Assembly (NCBI GenBank): GCA_963734015.1
Contig: CAVTFG010000014.1
Coordinates: forward strand, 221,452 to 285,451
Length of the DNA: 64,000 bases
Direction of reading: 5' to 3'
Origin: JALZKA01 sp963734015
GTDB lineage: Bacteria > Actinomycetota > Thermoleophilia > Solirubrobacterales > 70-9
Position numbers and translations under genes: made by a program. Positions within the stretch are counted from its first letter, which is position 1. Each line of letters starts with the position of its first letter. Positions 49,354 through 58,491 of the stretch are shown here, piece by piece. The notes beneath the pieces were generated by a model, which saw only the letters and a list, made by a program, of their open reading frames with translations, was not told where the DNA came from and ran no database searches.

Positions 49354-49383
49354 GAGGGGCGGCGCCCGCTGACGCCGCCCCTC
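49354..49383 (-). terminator. Perfect 11-bp hairpin after the M28 peptidase gene
   Basis: GAGGGGCGGCG (49354-49364) pairs with CGCCGCCCCTC (49373-49383) over an 8-nt loop, 26 nt downstream of the peptidase stop. A pyrimidine-rich tail follows on the minus strand. Confidence 0.8.
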
Positions 49384-49408
49384 GTTCGCACGGGTCTGAG
49401 CTACGTGC

Positions 49409-51010
49409 TCAGTTCTGTCCTTCCGGCCCCTTGTAGTCGAGGCGGTAGGCCCGCAGGCGGTTCGGAACGTTGTTCCGCGTCGCCTTCGGCTTGAGCGAGT
49501 TGCGCCCGTAGTGCCACGCCGTGTGCGCGGCCGCGTCGGACATCTGGTTCAACGAGACCAGCCCGTTGCCGTCCAGGGCTTCGAGCCCGGGCGGGAACAT
49601 GGTCATCGACTCATATGTGTCGCAGACATCGTGGTAGCACGGGTCGAGCTGCTCGTCGATCAGGCCCCCGAAGAGATCCACCTGCTCGGCGGTCTTCGGG
49701 TCCTCGGCGCCCGAGAACAGGCCACCGGCAGGGATCCCCTGCGCGATGAACGGCCCGTAGTCCGAGCGCCCGTCGAACGCGGTCGGCTGCGTGGGCAGCC
49801 CCTTGTCCTCGAAATAGTTGAGGAACACGCGCTCGATCGCTCCCGAGCCGGGCGGCGCGCCGCCGGGCGGGGGATCCGTTTCGTCCGTGTTGCCGTCGTA
49901 GACGAGACGGGCGAAATTGGGCGAGGCCAGCATGTCGAAGTTGAGGTTCAGCATGATGTCCTCGCGCTCCTCGTCGGTGAGCTGCGCGACGTACTGGTCC
50001 GACCCGATCAGGCCGGACTCCTCGGCGCCCCAGAACGCAAACTGAAGCTGGTTCCGCGGCTTCAGGTTGAGCTTCGCCATCTGCTCGGCGATCTCGAGGA
50101 TCGACGAGACTCCGGAGCCGTTGTCGTTGATACCGGGACCCGCGGGAACCGAATCGAGGTGTCCGCCCACGACGACCTTCTTGTCACGGTCGCCGCGCCG
50201 GCTCGACGCGATCACGTTGTCCTGGCGGCGGGCGATCGTGCTCGCGTCGACGACAATCCGGACGGTCGGGTCCTCACCGGCCTCGTACAGGTCGAACAGC
50301 TCCTGGCCCAGCCCGAAGTCCGCGCCAACGGCGGGAATCGGGTAGTACGGCTCCGCACCACGCGCGATCACGTTCGTGCGGCCCGGCGAGTCGCCCTCGT
50401 TGAAGAGAATCACTCCCACCGCTCCGGCCTGAAGCGCCTGGTCCAGCTTCTGGACGAACGGGCACGTGCCACGCTGGATCAGCGAGATCGCGCCCTCGGT
50501 CTCGGCCGGGTAGTCCTCCGGCTCGCAGCCCGAGTTCGACGTGTCGGCCGCCGCGCTCGGGATCACGATGTCGTTGGTGGGCACCACCGGCGCCTCCACG
50601 TCGCCCGAGCTCGAGAACGCGAACGTGATGAAGTCGACGGCGGGATCGTCGTCGTCGGCTTGCGTTCCCGCAACGTACGAGACCTCGTTCGGGCTCGTCT
50701 GCTCGAGGATCGGGGTCGAGTTCTCCTCCCAGGTCGGGAAGTCGAACGGCTTGAGGCGCACGCGGTAACCGGCCTCGTCAAGGGTGTCGGCCACGTACTC
50801 GACGGACGCGTCGTACCCAATGGTCGCCGCCGCGCGATTGCCCTGATGGGCGTCGGCGATCCGCTGGAGCTTACGCTCGTGCTGGAGGATTCCATCCAGC
50901 GTTACTGCCCGGCGCAACTTCTTCGATTCGTCGAAGGAGTCGGCCGAGGCCGCCGGGGCGATCGCGAACAGCGCCGCGAGCACGCCGGCAAACAGGTGAC
51001 GGATCTTCAT
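49409..51010 (-). CDS. Secreted M28-family zinc aminopeptidase with PA domain
   Basis: 533 aa from ATG 51010. Signal peptide (MKIRHLFAGVLAALFAIAPA, cleavage near ASADS). PA insert around residues 150-260 (LIQRGTCPFVQKLDQALQAG). Catalytic M28 domain with zinc ligands and base: VGGHLDSVPAGPG, INDNGSGVSS, WGAEESGLIGSDQY, LNFDMLAS and CYHDVCD. Removes N-terminal residues from extracellular peptides. Followed by a strong terminator; monocistronic. Confidence 0.93.
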   Translation of the reverse strand: MKIRHLFAGVLAALFAIAPAASADSFDESKKLRRAVTLDGILQHERKLQRIADAHQGNRAAATIGYDASVEYVADTLDEAGYRVRLKPFDFPTWEENSTPILEQTSPNEVSYVAGTQADDDDPAVDFITFAFSSSGDVEAPVVPTNDIVIPSAAADTSNSGCEPEDYPAETEGAISLIQRGTCPFVQKLDQALQAGAVGVILFNEGDSPGRTNVIARGAEPYYPIPAVGADFGLGQELFDLYEAGEDPTVRIVVDASTIARRQDNVIASSRRGDRDKKVVVGGHLDSVPAGPGINDNGSGVSSILEIAEQMAKLNLKPRNQLQFAFWGAEESGLIGSDQYVAQLTDEEREDIMLNLNFDMLASPNFARLVYDGNTDETDPPPGGAPPGSGAIERVFLNYFEDKGLPTQPTAFDGRSDYGPFIAQGIPAGGLFSGAEDPKTAEQVDLFGGLIDEQLDPCYHDVCDTYESMTMFPPGLEALDGNGLVSLNQMSDAAAHTAWHYGRNSLKPKATRNNVPNRLRAYRLDYKGPEGQN

Positions 51011-51132
51011 CCCTGCTCCCTCTCGTCGTGTGGTCACGCCTTCTGGGCGCGAAGCCACGGTTGAACGGCCCCCGGATGAGGAGCCGACAGCGCAAATATC
51101 CGGCTTTGGGACCCGTTAAACCGCCAATTCGG

Positions 51133-52191
51133 CTATTCGCGGCAGGGGCGGTTCATCGGGTTCGGAGGGACGACCTGATCGAGATCGGCGCCGGCGGCCG
51201 CCTCCCAGACCGCGTGCGAGGGCTTGGGCTGGCCCGCGCGGGTCCAGATCCCGTAGAAGTGCTTCGGCGAGTCGCGGCAGCCGGCCACCGTCCCGGGCTC
51301 GGAGAAGTCCATCGCCTGGAACCAGTAGAAGCCGCGGACGTCGAGGCTCCGGCGGTTGCGTTCGAGCAGATCGATGTAGGCCCGCATCTGGCCGGCCTGC
51401 CGGGCGGGCCGCACGCACTTGCCCTGCGGCGTGTTCGTCGGCCTCGGGCAGGTGCTCCAGCCCGTCTCGGTGATCGTGATGTCGGCGCCCTTCGGCAGCG
51501 CGCGGCGCACCATGCGCAGGCGCTTGATCGCGGTCTTCGCGCTCGGCGCATAGGTGTGGGCGCCGAGGTGGCGGCCGTGCTTTCGCATCGCCTTCGACTT
51601 GTAGATCTGCTTCACGAAGAGGTGCGGCCCGCAGCAGAACCCCAGGCCGCCCACCAGCGTCCGCACCGAGCCGTCCGCGCCGCGGATCGCCCGCTCGGCG
51701 GCCAGGAAGAGCCGGACGTAGCCCTGCGGCGGCCCGCCGAAGCGGTGCAGGTTCGGCTCGCTCAGGATCTCGAACTCGACGACCGGATCGGAGCCATACC
51801 TCACCGCCGCGGCGCGTGCGAACTTGACCCACTTCCTCACCCACTTGCCCGTCGGCTGCATCCCGCCGCCCTTCGAGGTGCAGTTCGGGCCGTGAGTCAG
51901 CGTCAGCGAGACGGGCAGGCCGAGGTCGCGGGCGGCATGCATCGCCTGGTCGGGCCGGCCCCACACGAACTCACCGCGCCGGATCGCCCGGCAGCTGCGC
52001 TGCACGGTGCTCCAGCGCAGGTTGAGCGAGGCGATGTCGAGCGACGGGGCCGAGGCGGTGAGCGGCTCGGTCACGTGGGGCGCGTTGGTCAGGTACTTGA
52101 ACGACATCCCGAGCCGCAGCTCGGCGGCGTCCGCCGCCGCCGGCGCCGATAGAGCGACCGCGGCCGCCGCGATTCCGATTCCCCACCGCAT
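51133..52191 (-). CDS. Secreted glycoside-hydrolase-like TIM-barrel protein
   Basis: 352 aa from ATG 52191 with a signal peptide (IGIAAAAVALSAPAAADA). Clan GH-A-like barrel: FEILSEPNLHRFGG holds the candidate acid/base Glu in the N-E/E-P-N context, and ITITETGWSTCP the candidate nucleophile Glu at the end of a strand. Many cysteines for an exported enzyme. Substrate not predictable. Confidence 0.78.
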   Translation of the reverse strand: MRWGIGIAAAAVALSAPAAADAAELRLGMSFKYLTNAPHVTEPLTASAPSLDIASLNLRWSTVQRSCRAIRRGEFVWGRPDQAMHAARDLGLPVSLTLTHGPNCTSKGGGMQPTGKWVRKWVKFARAAAVRYGSDPVVEFEILSEPNLHRFGGPPQGYVRLFLAAERAIRGADGSVRTLVGGLGFCCGPHLFVKQIYKSKAMRKHGRHLGAHTYAPSAKTAIKRLRMVRRALPKGADITITETGWSTCPRPTNTPQGKCVRPARQAGQMRAYIDLLERNRRSLDVRGFYWFQAMDFSEPGTVAGCRDSPKHFYGIWTRAGQPKPSHAVWEAAAGADLDQVVPPNPMNRPCRE

Positions 52192-52223
52192 CTCTCTCCG
52201 TGGAGGGTAATGGCCGGCGTCGG

Positions 52224-52745
52224 TCAGTAGCCGCCGTAGCCGCCGCCCGAGCCGCCCTCGTCGGAGGCCGGCGCCGCCGCGCCGGGGGCGGTCGCCACCG
52301 ACCACACGAAGGCGGTGCCCTCGAACTCGTCGGCGAACCCGTCGCCGGTCAGCTCGCCCGGGCTCTCCTCGGTGAAGGCGTAGAGCGGCGCGCCGTCCAG
52401 CGCCAGCTGCGAGTTGCCGTTGGGGCGCTCGACGACGCCGATCTCGGCGCCGGTCTCATCCGCGGCCGTCTGCGCGTCGGCGTCCGAGCCGAGCGCCGGG
52501 TCCCAGATCGCCTCGCAGCCGCGCGTGCAGAGGATCTCTCCGTCCGCCTCGACGTCGGCGGTGTAGAGGGTGCGCCCGTCCGCGTCGGCGAGGACGTCGC
52601 TGCCGTCGACGCTCGCGACCGTGACAGCGGCGTCGGAGGCGGCGGCCGTGGCCTCACCGTCATCGTCCGAGTCGCCGCAGGCGGCGAGCGCCAGGGCGCC
52701 GATCGCGAGGAACAGGACCACGGCGTGCTTGGGAGAGAGCCTCAT
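52224..52745 (-). CDS. Lipoprotein with COG4315-type secreted repeats
   Basis: 173 aa. Lipobox LALAACGDS gives a lipidated Cys. Two repeats of the 'GRTLYTADVEADGEILC' and 'GAPLYAFTEESPGELTGDG' kind, each with a CTRGCEAIWDP- or WSV-like part, match the family of secreted repeats of unknown function in actinobacterial lipoproteins. Gly/Tyr-rich tail. Confidence 0.85.
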   Translation of the reverse strand: MRLSPKHAVVLFLAIGALALAACGDSDDDGEATAAASDAAVTVASVDGSDVLADADGRTLYTADVEADGEILCTRGCEAIWDPALGSDADAQTAADETGAEIGVVERPNGNSQLALDGAPLYAFTEESPGELTGDGFADEFEGTAFVWSVATAPGAAAPASDEGGSGGGYGGY

Positions 52746-52915
52746 GACAGGTTCTACGGAGCTCGCGGCCGACGGGATTGAGTTCGTCAACCTGTGCACG
52801 TTCCCTTAACGTGAATTTCATGAGCCCTGCCTGAGAATGACCAGGAATCGCACATAAATCACGCGGTTTCGGCAAGTCTTTGGTCTAAGCCTTGACAAAC
52901 CCGGGTGGGTGTGGA

Positions 52916-54133
52916 ATGGATTCGCAGCAGATGAGCTCGACGAGGAGCGGCTCACTAGCATCCCTTCGGGAGGGCAACCGGCGGCGCGTGATCGACGCGC
53001 TGCGTGAGCGGGGCGTGGCGAGCCGGGCCGAGCTCGCGCGGGCGACGGAGCTGTCGCGCTCGACGATCTCGACGATCGTCGGCGACCTGATCCACTCGGG
53101 GCTCGCGATCGAGCGCGACGGGCAGCCCGAGGGCGAGGCGCATGCCGGCCGCCCCGGCGTGATGGTCGCGCTCGACAGCTCGGCGGGCCTCGCGCTGGCG
53201 ATCGACTTCGGCCACCGCCACCTGCGGGTCGCGGTCTCCGACCTCTCCCACACCGTGCTCGCCGAGACGTGGCGCGAGCTGGACGTCGACCACTCCGCGA
53301 CCGACGGCCTCAAGACGGCGGCCGGGTTCGTCGACCAGGTGCTGGAGGAGGCGAACGTCGACCGCGGCCGCGTGATCGGCGCGGTGATGGGCCTGCCGGC
53401 GCCGATCAACCGCGCGACCGGGACGGTCCAGGACTCCTCGATCCTCCCGGGCTGGGTCGGCATCGACGCCGCGGCCGAGGCCAGCGCCAGGCTCGGCCTG
53501 CCGGTGGCGGTCGAGAACGACGCGAACCTCGGCGCCCTCGCCGAGCTGACCTGGGGTGCGGCGAAGGGCCGCACCGAGGTCGCCTACCTCAAGGTCTCCT
53601 CCGGCATCGGCGGCGGGCTGATCTCGGGCGGGCGCCTGACCCACGGGGTGGGCGGGACCGCCGGCGAGATCGGACACACCGTGATCGACTCGGACGGGCC
53701 GGTCTGCCGCTGCGGCAACCGCGGCTGCCTGGAGACGCTCGCGTCCGTGCGTGCCGTGGCGAGCCAGCTCTCGTTCAGCCGCCACGAGGAGATCTCGACC
53801 CGGCGGATGCTCGAGCTCTCCGACGCGGGCGACGCCGCCACGCACCGGCTGATCGGCGACGCGGGGCGGGCGATCGGCGTCGCCGTCGCGAACCTCTGCA
53901 ACATCGCCAACCCCGAGTGCGTCGTGATCGGCGGCGATCTCTCGCTGTCGGGCGACGTCCTGCTCGATCCGATCCGCGAGGTCGTCAAGCGGAACGCCCT
54001 GCCCAGCGCCGCGGCGGACACCGAGATCGTCGGCGGAGTGCTCGGCGAGCGGGCGGAGATGCTCGGCGCGCTCGCCCTGGTGATGCACGAGTCCGAGCGC
54101 TTCGCGGCGCCGGGCCTGAGCGAGGCGGCATGA
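52916..54133 (+). CDS. ROK-family transcriptional regulator (XylR/NagC-like)
   Basis: 405 aa from ATG 52916; a TTG at 52892 is possible but lies in a TTGACA promoter box. N-terminal winged helix (VASRAELARATELSRSTIST), then the ROK sugar-kinase-like domain with IDFGHRHLRVAVSD, VENDANLGALAE and the zinc motif CRCGNRGCLETLAS. Placed directly before a sugar ABC transporter, so it likely responds to that sugar. Confidence 0.92.
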   Translation: MDSQQMSSTRSGSLASLREGNRRRVIDALRERGVASRAELARATELSRSTISTIVGDLIHSGLAIERDGQPEGEAHAGRPGVMVALDSSAGLALAIDFGHRHLRVAVSDLSHTVLAETWRELDVDHSATDGLKTAAGFVDQVLEEANVDRGRVIGAVMGLPAPINRATGTVQDSSILPGWVGIDAAAEASARLGLPVAVENDANLGALAELTWGAAKGRTEVAYLKVSSGIGGGLISGGRLTHGVGGTAGEIGHTVIDSDGPVCRCGNRGCLETLASVRAVASQLSFSRHEEISTRRMLELSDAGDAATHRLIGDAGRAIGVAVANLCNIANPECVVIGGDLSLSGDVLLDPIREVVKRNALPSAAADTEIVGGVLGERAEMLGALALVMHESERFAAPGLSEAA

Positions 54134-54179
54134 GCTTTGATCCAGAAACAAACACACCCACAACCGAAGGGAGTCCCCC

Positions 54180-55295
54180 ATGACGCAGACGCAGATGCGC
54201 TCGCTGCTGGTGGCCCTCGCCGCGCTGTTTGCAGCGCTGGCGATCGGCGCCTGCGGCGACGATGACGACGACGACGGAGGCGAGGAGGCCTCAGGCGGAG
54301 GCGGCACGATCGCGTTCCTGCTGCCCGAGACGCAGACGGCTCGCTATGAGGCGCTCGACAAGCCTCTGTTCGAGGCCAAGGTCGCGGAGCTCTGCCCGGA
54401 CTGCACCGTCGAGTACCAGAACGCCGACCAGGATCCGGCCAAGCAGCAGTCACAGGTCGAGGCCGCGGTCACCCAGGGCGTCGACGTGATGGTCCTCGAC
54501 CCGGTCGACTCGACCACGGCCGGCGCGCTCGCGACGCGGGCGGCCCAGGCCGACATCCCGGTCATCTCGTACGACCGGCTGATCCTGGACACGCCGGACC
54601 TCGACTACTACGTCGCGTTCGACAGCCTCGAGGTCGGCCGCCAGCAGGGCACCGCCCTGACGGAGAGGCTCGTCGAGGACGGCAACGACACGGGTCCGAT
54701 CGTGAAGATCAACGGCGACCCGAAGGACAACAACGCGACCCTGTTCAGCCAGGGCTCGACCGAGGTGTTCGAGCAGGAGGGCGTCGAGATCGCACAGGAG
54801 TACGACACGCCCGACTGGCTGCCGGAGAACGCCCAGCGCGAGATGGAGCAGGCGATCACGGCGACCGGCGCGAACGAGATCAAGGGCGTCTACGCCGCGA
54901 ACGACGGCACCGCGGGTGGCGCGATCGCAGCGATGAAGGCCAACGGCATGGATCCGAAGCAGATCCCGGTCACCGGCCAGGACGCCGAGCTGACCGCCGT
55001 CCAGCGGATCATCGCCGGCGAGCAGTTCATGACCGTCTACAAGCCGATTCAGCCGCTGGCGGAGACCGCGGCCGAGCTGGCCGTGATGGTCGCGAACGGC
55101 GAGGAAGTGCCCGCCGACATGGTCTCGGGCTCGTTCGACAATGGGACCGAGGAGGTTCCGACGGCCCTGATCGAGACGGTCCCGGTGACCATCGACAACA
55201 TCCAGGACACGATCATCGCCGACGACGTCTACCCGGTTAACGAGATCTGCGCCGGGCAGTACGCCCAGGCGTGCAAGGACGCCGGCATCAACTAG
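54180..55295 (+). CDS. Sugar ABC transporter substrate-binding lipoprotein (XylF-like)
   Basis: 371 aa. Signal with lipobox LAIGACGDD, an Asp-rich linker, then a periplasmic-binding-protein type I fold: GTIAFLLPETQTARYEALDK, VDVMVLDPVDSTTAGALA, VISYDRLIL, GVYAANDGTAGGAIAAMKA, PVTGQDAELTAVQRIIAG. The last motifs resemble xylose-binding proteins. First gene of the importer; SD GAAGGGAG before the ATG. Confidence 0.93.
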   Translation: MTQTQMRSLLVALAALFAALAIGACGDDDDDDGGEEASGGGGTIAFLLPETQTARYEALDKPLFEAKVAELCPDCTVEYQNADQDPAKQQSQVEAAVTQGVDVMVLDPVDSTTAGALATRAAQADIPVISYDRLILDTPDLDYYVAFDSLEVGRQQGTALTERLVEDGNDTGPIVKINGDPKDNNATLFSQGSTEVFEQEGVEIAQEYDTPDWLPENAQREMEQAITATGANEIKGVYAANDGTAGGAIAAMKANGMDPKQIPVTGQDAELTAVQRIIAGEQFMTVYKPIQPLAETAAELAVMVANGEEVPADMVSGSFDNGTEEVPTALIETVPVTIDNIQDTIIADDVYPVNEICAGQYAQACKDAGIN

Positions 55296-55329
55296 CCGCC
55301 GGCGAAGTTACCCTGATGCGCGAGGAGAG

Positions 55330-56148
55330 GTGAGCATGGAATCCACCACAACACCAAGTGGGGGCAAGCCTCTCTCTGAGCCTCTCCTCGCGCTGAAGGG
55401 CATCTCGAAGAGCTTCGGCCCAGTCGATGCCCTGAAGGAAGTCGACATGGAGGTCCGGCCCGGCGAGGTGGTCGGCCTCGTCGGCGACAACGGCGCCGGC
55501 AAGTCGACCCTCATCAAGGCGATCGCGGGGGTGCAGCCGGCGGACGAGGGGATGACCTCGTTCGAGGGCCGCGAGGTCTCGCTCAATTCGCCGCAGGCCG
55601 CGACGGGGCTCGGCATCGCGACCGTCTATCAGGACCTCGCGCTCTGCGAGAACCTCGACATCGTCGCCAACCTGTTCCTCGGGCAGGAGGTCGCCGACGG
55701 CGGCCCCCACGTGCTCGACGAGACCGCGATGGAGCAGAAGACCGAGGAGCTCTTGGCGTCGCTCGGCGTCACCACGATCCGCAGCGTGCGTACCGAGGTC
55801 GAACGACTTTCAGGCGGCCAGCGCCAGGCGATCGCGATCGCGCGCTCGCTGCTCGGCGAGCCGAAGATGGTATTGCTGGACGAGCCGACCGCGGCGCTCG
55901 GCGTCGTGCAGACGAAGCACATCCTCGAGCTGATCCAGCGGCTTCGCGACCGCGGCCTCGGGGTGATCATCATCTCCCACAACCTCGCGGACGTCTTCGC
56001 GGTGGCTGACCGGGTCACCGTGCTCAGGTTGGGCCGGGTCGCCGGCAACTACACGATCGGCGACTCTTCGCAGGAGGAAATCGTCGCCGCGATCACCGGC
56101 GCCGAGTTCGGCAACGGAGAGCGGCCGACCGAGGAGGCGCCGCTATGA
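55330..56148 (+). CDS. Sugar ABC transporter ATP-binding protein, single domain
   Basis: 272 aa from GTG 55330. Walker A GDNGAGKSTLIKAI, Q-loop TVYQDLALCENL, signature LSGGQRQAIAIARSLL, Walker B MVLLDEPTAALG, H-loop IIISHNL. Only one ATPase domain, whereas XylG/RbsA-type proteins carry two (about 500 aa), so it must act as a homodimer. Its TGA is the first triplet of repeat A4. Confidence 0.93.
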   Translation: MSMESTTTPSGGKPLSEPLLALKGISKSFGPVDALKEVDMEVRPGEVVGLVGDNGAGKSTLIKAIAGVQPADEGMTSFEGREVSLNSPQAATGLGIATVYQDLALCENLDIVANLFLGQEVADGGPHVLDETAMEQKTEELLASLGVTTIRSVRTEVERLSGGQRQAIAIARSLLGEPKMVLLDEPTAALGVVQTKHILELIQRLRDRGLGVIIISHNLADVFAVADRVTVLRLGRVAGNYTIGDSSQEEIVAAITGAEFGNGERPTEEAPL

Positions 56149-56191
56149 GGCGGAGCCGCAGGCGAAGCCGAATCCGGCCGTTGTTGAGGCC
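56146..56191 (+). repeat. Family A structured repeat, copy A4 (inside the sugar ABC operon)
   Basis: TGAGGCGGAG with hairpin GCC-GCA-GGC (one pair shorter), then CGGCC-GTTGTTGA-GGCCG. The second stem is again changed with compensation. It lies between the ATPase stop and the permease ATG at 56198, with no other intergenic sequence, and may tune the ratio of the two proteins. Confidence 0.85.
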
Positions 56192-56197
56192 GCTGGT

Positions 56198-57403
56198 ATG
56201 ACCACCGCCACGCCTCCCGCCGAGGCGGAGGTCCGCGAGGCCTTCTCGCCCGGCGCGATGTTGCGCCGCCTGGCGCGCGGCGAGCTCGGATCGCTGCGGG
56301 TCCTCTTCGGCATCGCGGTCATCTGGACGATCTTCCAGATCGCGAACGACCGGTTTCTCTCGGCCGTCAACCTCTCGAACCTGACGCTGCAGATCGCCGC
56401 GGTCGCGACGATCTCGATCGGCGTCGTCTTGGTGCTGCTGCTCGGCGAGATCGACCTCTCGGTCGGCGCCGTCTCGGGCCTCGCCGCCGCGGTGATGGCC
56501 GTGACCTCGGTGAACGAGGGTCTCGACCCGGTGCTCGCGATCGTCCTCGGGCTCCTGGTCGGCACGGCGATCGGCCTGTTCAACGGCTTCATGGTCACGA
56601 CCTTCGGAATCCCGTCGTTCGTGGTCACGCTCGCCGGCCTGCTCGGGTGGCAGGGCATGCAGCTCCTTGTGCTCGGCGACACGGGCTCGGTGAACCTGCC
56701 CGACTCGATCATCACCGACCTCACCTCGACCTTCTTCGACCCGGCCGTCGGCTGGTTCCTCGCGGCCGCCGCGATCGCCGCCTACGCGGCCAGCCAGTTT
56801 CTGCGAAGGCGCTCGCGGGTGACCGCGGACCTCGAGGCCGAGGCGTTCCCGCTCATGGTCATCCGGATCGCCCTGGTCGCCGCGGCGATCATCATCGCCG
56901 TCGTGATCCTGAACGGCGACCGCGGCGTGCCGCTCGCGGCGGTGATCGTCGTCGCGCTGATGGTGATCTTCACGTTCCTGACCGAGCGCACCCGCTGGGG
57001 CCGCCACGTGTTCGCCGTCGGCGGCAACGAGGAGGCTGCCCGCCGCGCCGGCATCCGCGTGAATCGGATCAAGATGTCGGTCTTCGCGCTCGCCTCGACC
57101 CTGGCGGCGGCCGGCGGCGTGCTCGCGGCTTCGCGCCTCCTGTCGGTCAACCAGCAGTCGGGCTCGGGCGACACCCTGCTGCTCGCGATCGCGGGCCCGG
57201 TGATCGCCGGGACCTCGCTGTTCGGCGGCCGCGGCTTCATCTGGTCGGCGATGCTCGGCGCGATCGTGATCGGCTCGATCTCGAACGGCATGGACCTGCT
57301 CGCCCTCGACTCCGACATCAAGTTCATGATCACCGGCGCTGTCCTGCTGCTCGCGGTGACGATCGATGCCGTGACGAGGCAGCGGCGGCAGACCGCTCGG
57401 TAG
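56198..57403 (+). CDS. Sugar ABC transporter permease (XylH-like)
   Basis: 401-aa membrane protein of the branched-sugar/ribose permease family with about ten helices. Family segments: LLLGEIDLSVGAVSGLAAAV, GIPSFVVTLAGLLGWQGMQL, VFAVGGNEEAARRAGI (EAA-like loop), GTSLFGGRGFIWSAMLGAIV. Partners are the two upstream genes. Confidence 0.94.
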   Translation: MTTATPPAEAEVREAFSPGAMLRRLARGELGSLRVLFGIAVIWTIFQIANDRFLSAVNLSNLTLQIAAVATISIGVVLVLLLGEIDLSVGAVSGLAAAVMAVTSVNEGLDPVLAIVLGLLVGTAIGLFNGFMVTTFGIPSFVVTLAGLLGWQGMQLLVLGDTGSVNLPDSIITDLTSTFFDPAVGWFLAAAAIAAYAASQFLRRRSRVTADLEAEAFPLMVIRIALVAAAIIIAVVILNGDRGVPLAAVIVVALMVIFTFLTERTRWGRHVFAVGGNEEAARRAGIRVNRIKMSVFALASTLAAAGGVLAASRLLSVNQQSGSGDTLLLAIAGPVIAGTSLFGGRGFIWSAMLGAIVIGSISNGMDLLALDSDIKFMITGAVLLLAVTIDAVTRQRRQTAR

Positions 57404-57409
57404 GCCGGC

Positions 57410-58488
57410 TCAGCTCGCGGTGTGGCTGAGGATCGCGGGGACGACCGTGTCCCACGTGCGTGGCGGCGGGTACTCGTGCCCGACGCCCGCGAGCACCAGC
57501 AGCTCGGCGTTCGGGATCTCCCGCGCGAGCGCCTGGCCGTGCTCGAGCGGGAAGAGCGGATCGTCGTCGCCGTGGATCACGAGCGTGGGGGCGGTGATCT
57601 CCTGAGGCGCTTTCGCCAGGGATCGGACCCGGTCAGGAACGGGTTGGTGAGTATCGCCGCGAGGGTGTCGTGCGCGGCGGCGGGTACTCGTGCCCGACGC
57701 CCGCGAGCACCAGCAGCTCGGCGTTCGGGATCTCCCGCGCGAGCGCCTGGCCGTGCTCGAGCGGGAACAGCGGGTCGTCGTCGCCGTGGATCACGAGGGT
57801 GGGGGCGGTGATCTCCCTCGAGGCGCTTTCGCCAGGGATCGGACTCGGTCAGGAACGGGTTGGTCAGCATCGCCGCGAGGTTGTCGGTCCGGTCGAACAC
57901 GCGGCCCGCATACTCGCGCTGCGCGTCCGCGTCGAACCCGCCGGCGCCCGCGAACTTGCGCTCGAGCTCGACCAGGTAGTCGACGACCGCGTCGCGGTCG
58001 GCCCAGTCGGGCTCGGGATGCCCGCCGCTGAAGACGCCCTCGACGCGTTTGTCCACCCCGGGCAGGTCGGCGGTCTCGGGCCCGGGCTCGCCCGGAGTGG
58101 TCGAGAGCAGGGTGAGAGTCGCGACCTTCTCCGGGTGGTTGATCGCCAGCACCTGCGCGAACGCGCCGCCCCCCGAGAGGCCGGCGAAGTGGACCCGTTC
58201 GAAGCCGAGCTCGTCGATCAGCGCGACCGCGTCCGCGACCAGGTCCTGCTCGTCGTACTGCGGCGCGCCCGGCTCGTACGTGGTGGACCGGCCCGCGTCG
58301 CGGCTGTCGTAGCGGACGACGAACCGCCCGCCCTCGGCTAGCCGCTCGCAGAGCCCCTCACGCCAGGCGACCATCGAGTCGCCGGCGCCATGCGCGAGCA
58401 GGAGCGGCGGGTCGGAGCGCTCGCCGAAACCCTCCCAGCAGAGCTCGACGCCGTTGACCGCGGCGATCTGCTCGCCGGTCGAGCCCAC
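57410..58488 (-). CDS. Alpha/beta hydrolase with internally duplicated C-terminal segment
   Basis: The N-terminal 200 residues are intact: LLLAHGAGDSMVAWREGL, VRYDSRDAGRST, nucleophile elbow FAGLSGGGAFAQVLAIN. Near 57850 the frame shifts, and the DNA of the C-terminal part (APTLVIHGDDDPLFPLEHG to GVGHEYPPP, with catalytic Asp and His) occurs twice in tandem about 214 bp apart. The outer copy ends normally with RTWDTVVPAILSHTAS at 57410. A single-copy version would be about 290 aa. Confidence 0.82.
57461..57880. repeat. Tandem duplication, about 205 bp per unit, within the hydrolase gene
   Basis: Units at about 57461-57660 and 57675-57880 share long identical blocks, for example the run starting GGGTACTCGTGCCCGACGCC, with a handful of substitutions and a 2-bp indel (period 214-216). 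The period is not a multiple of three. Confidence 0.9.
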
Positions 58489-58491
58489 CGG

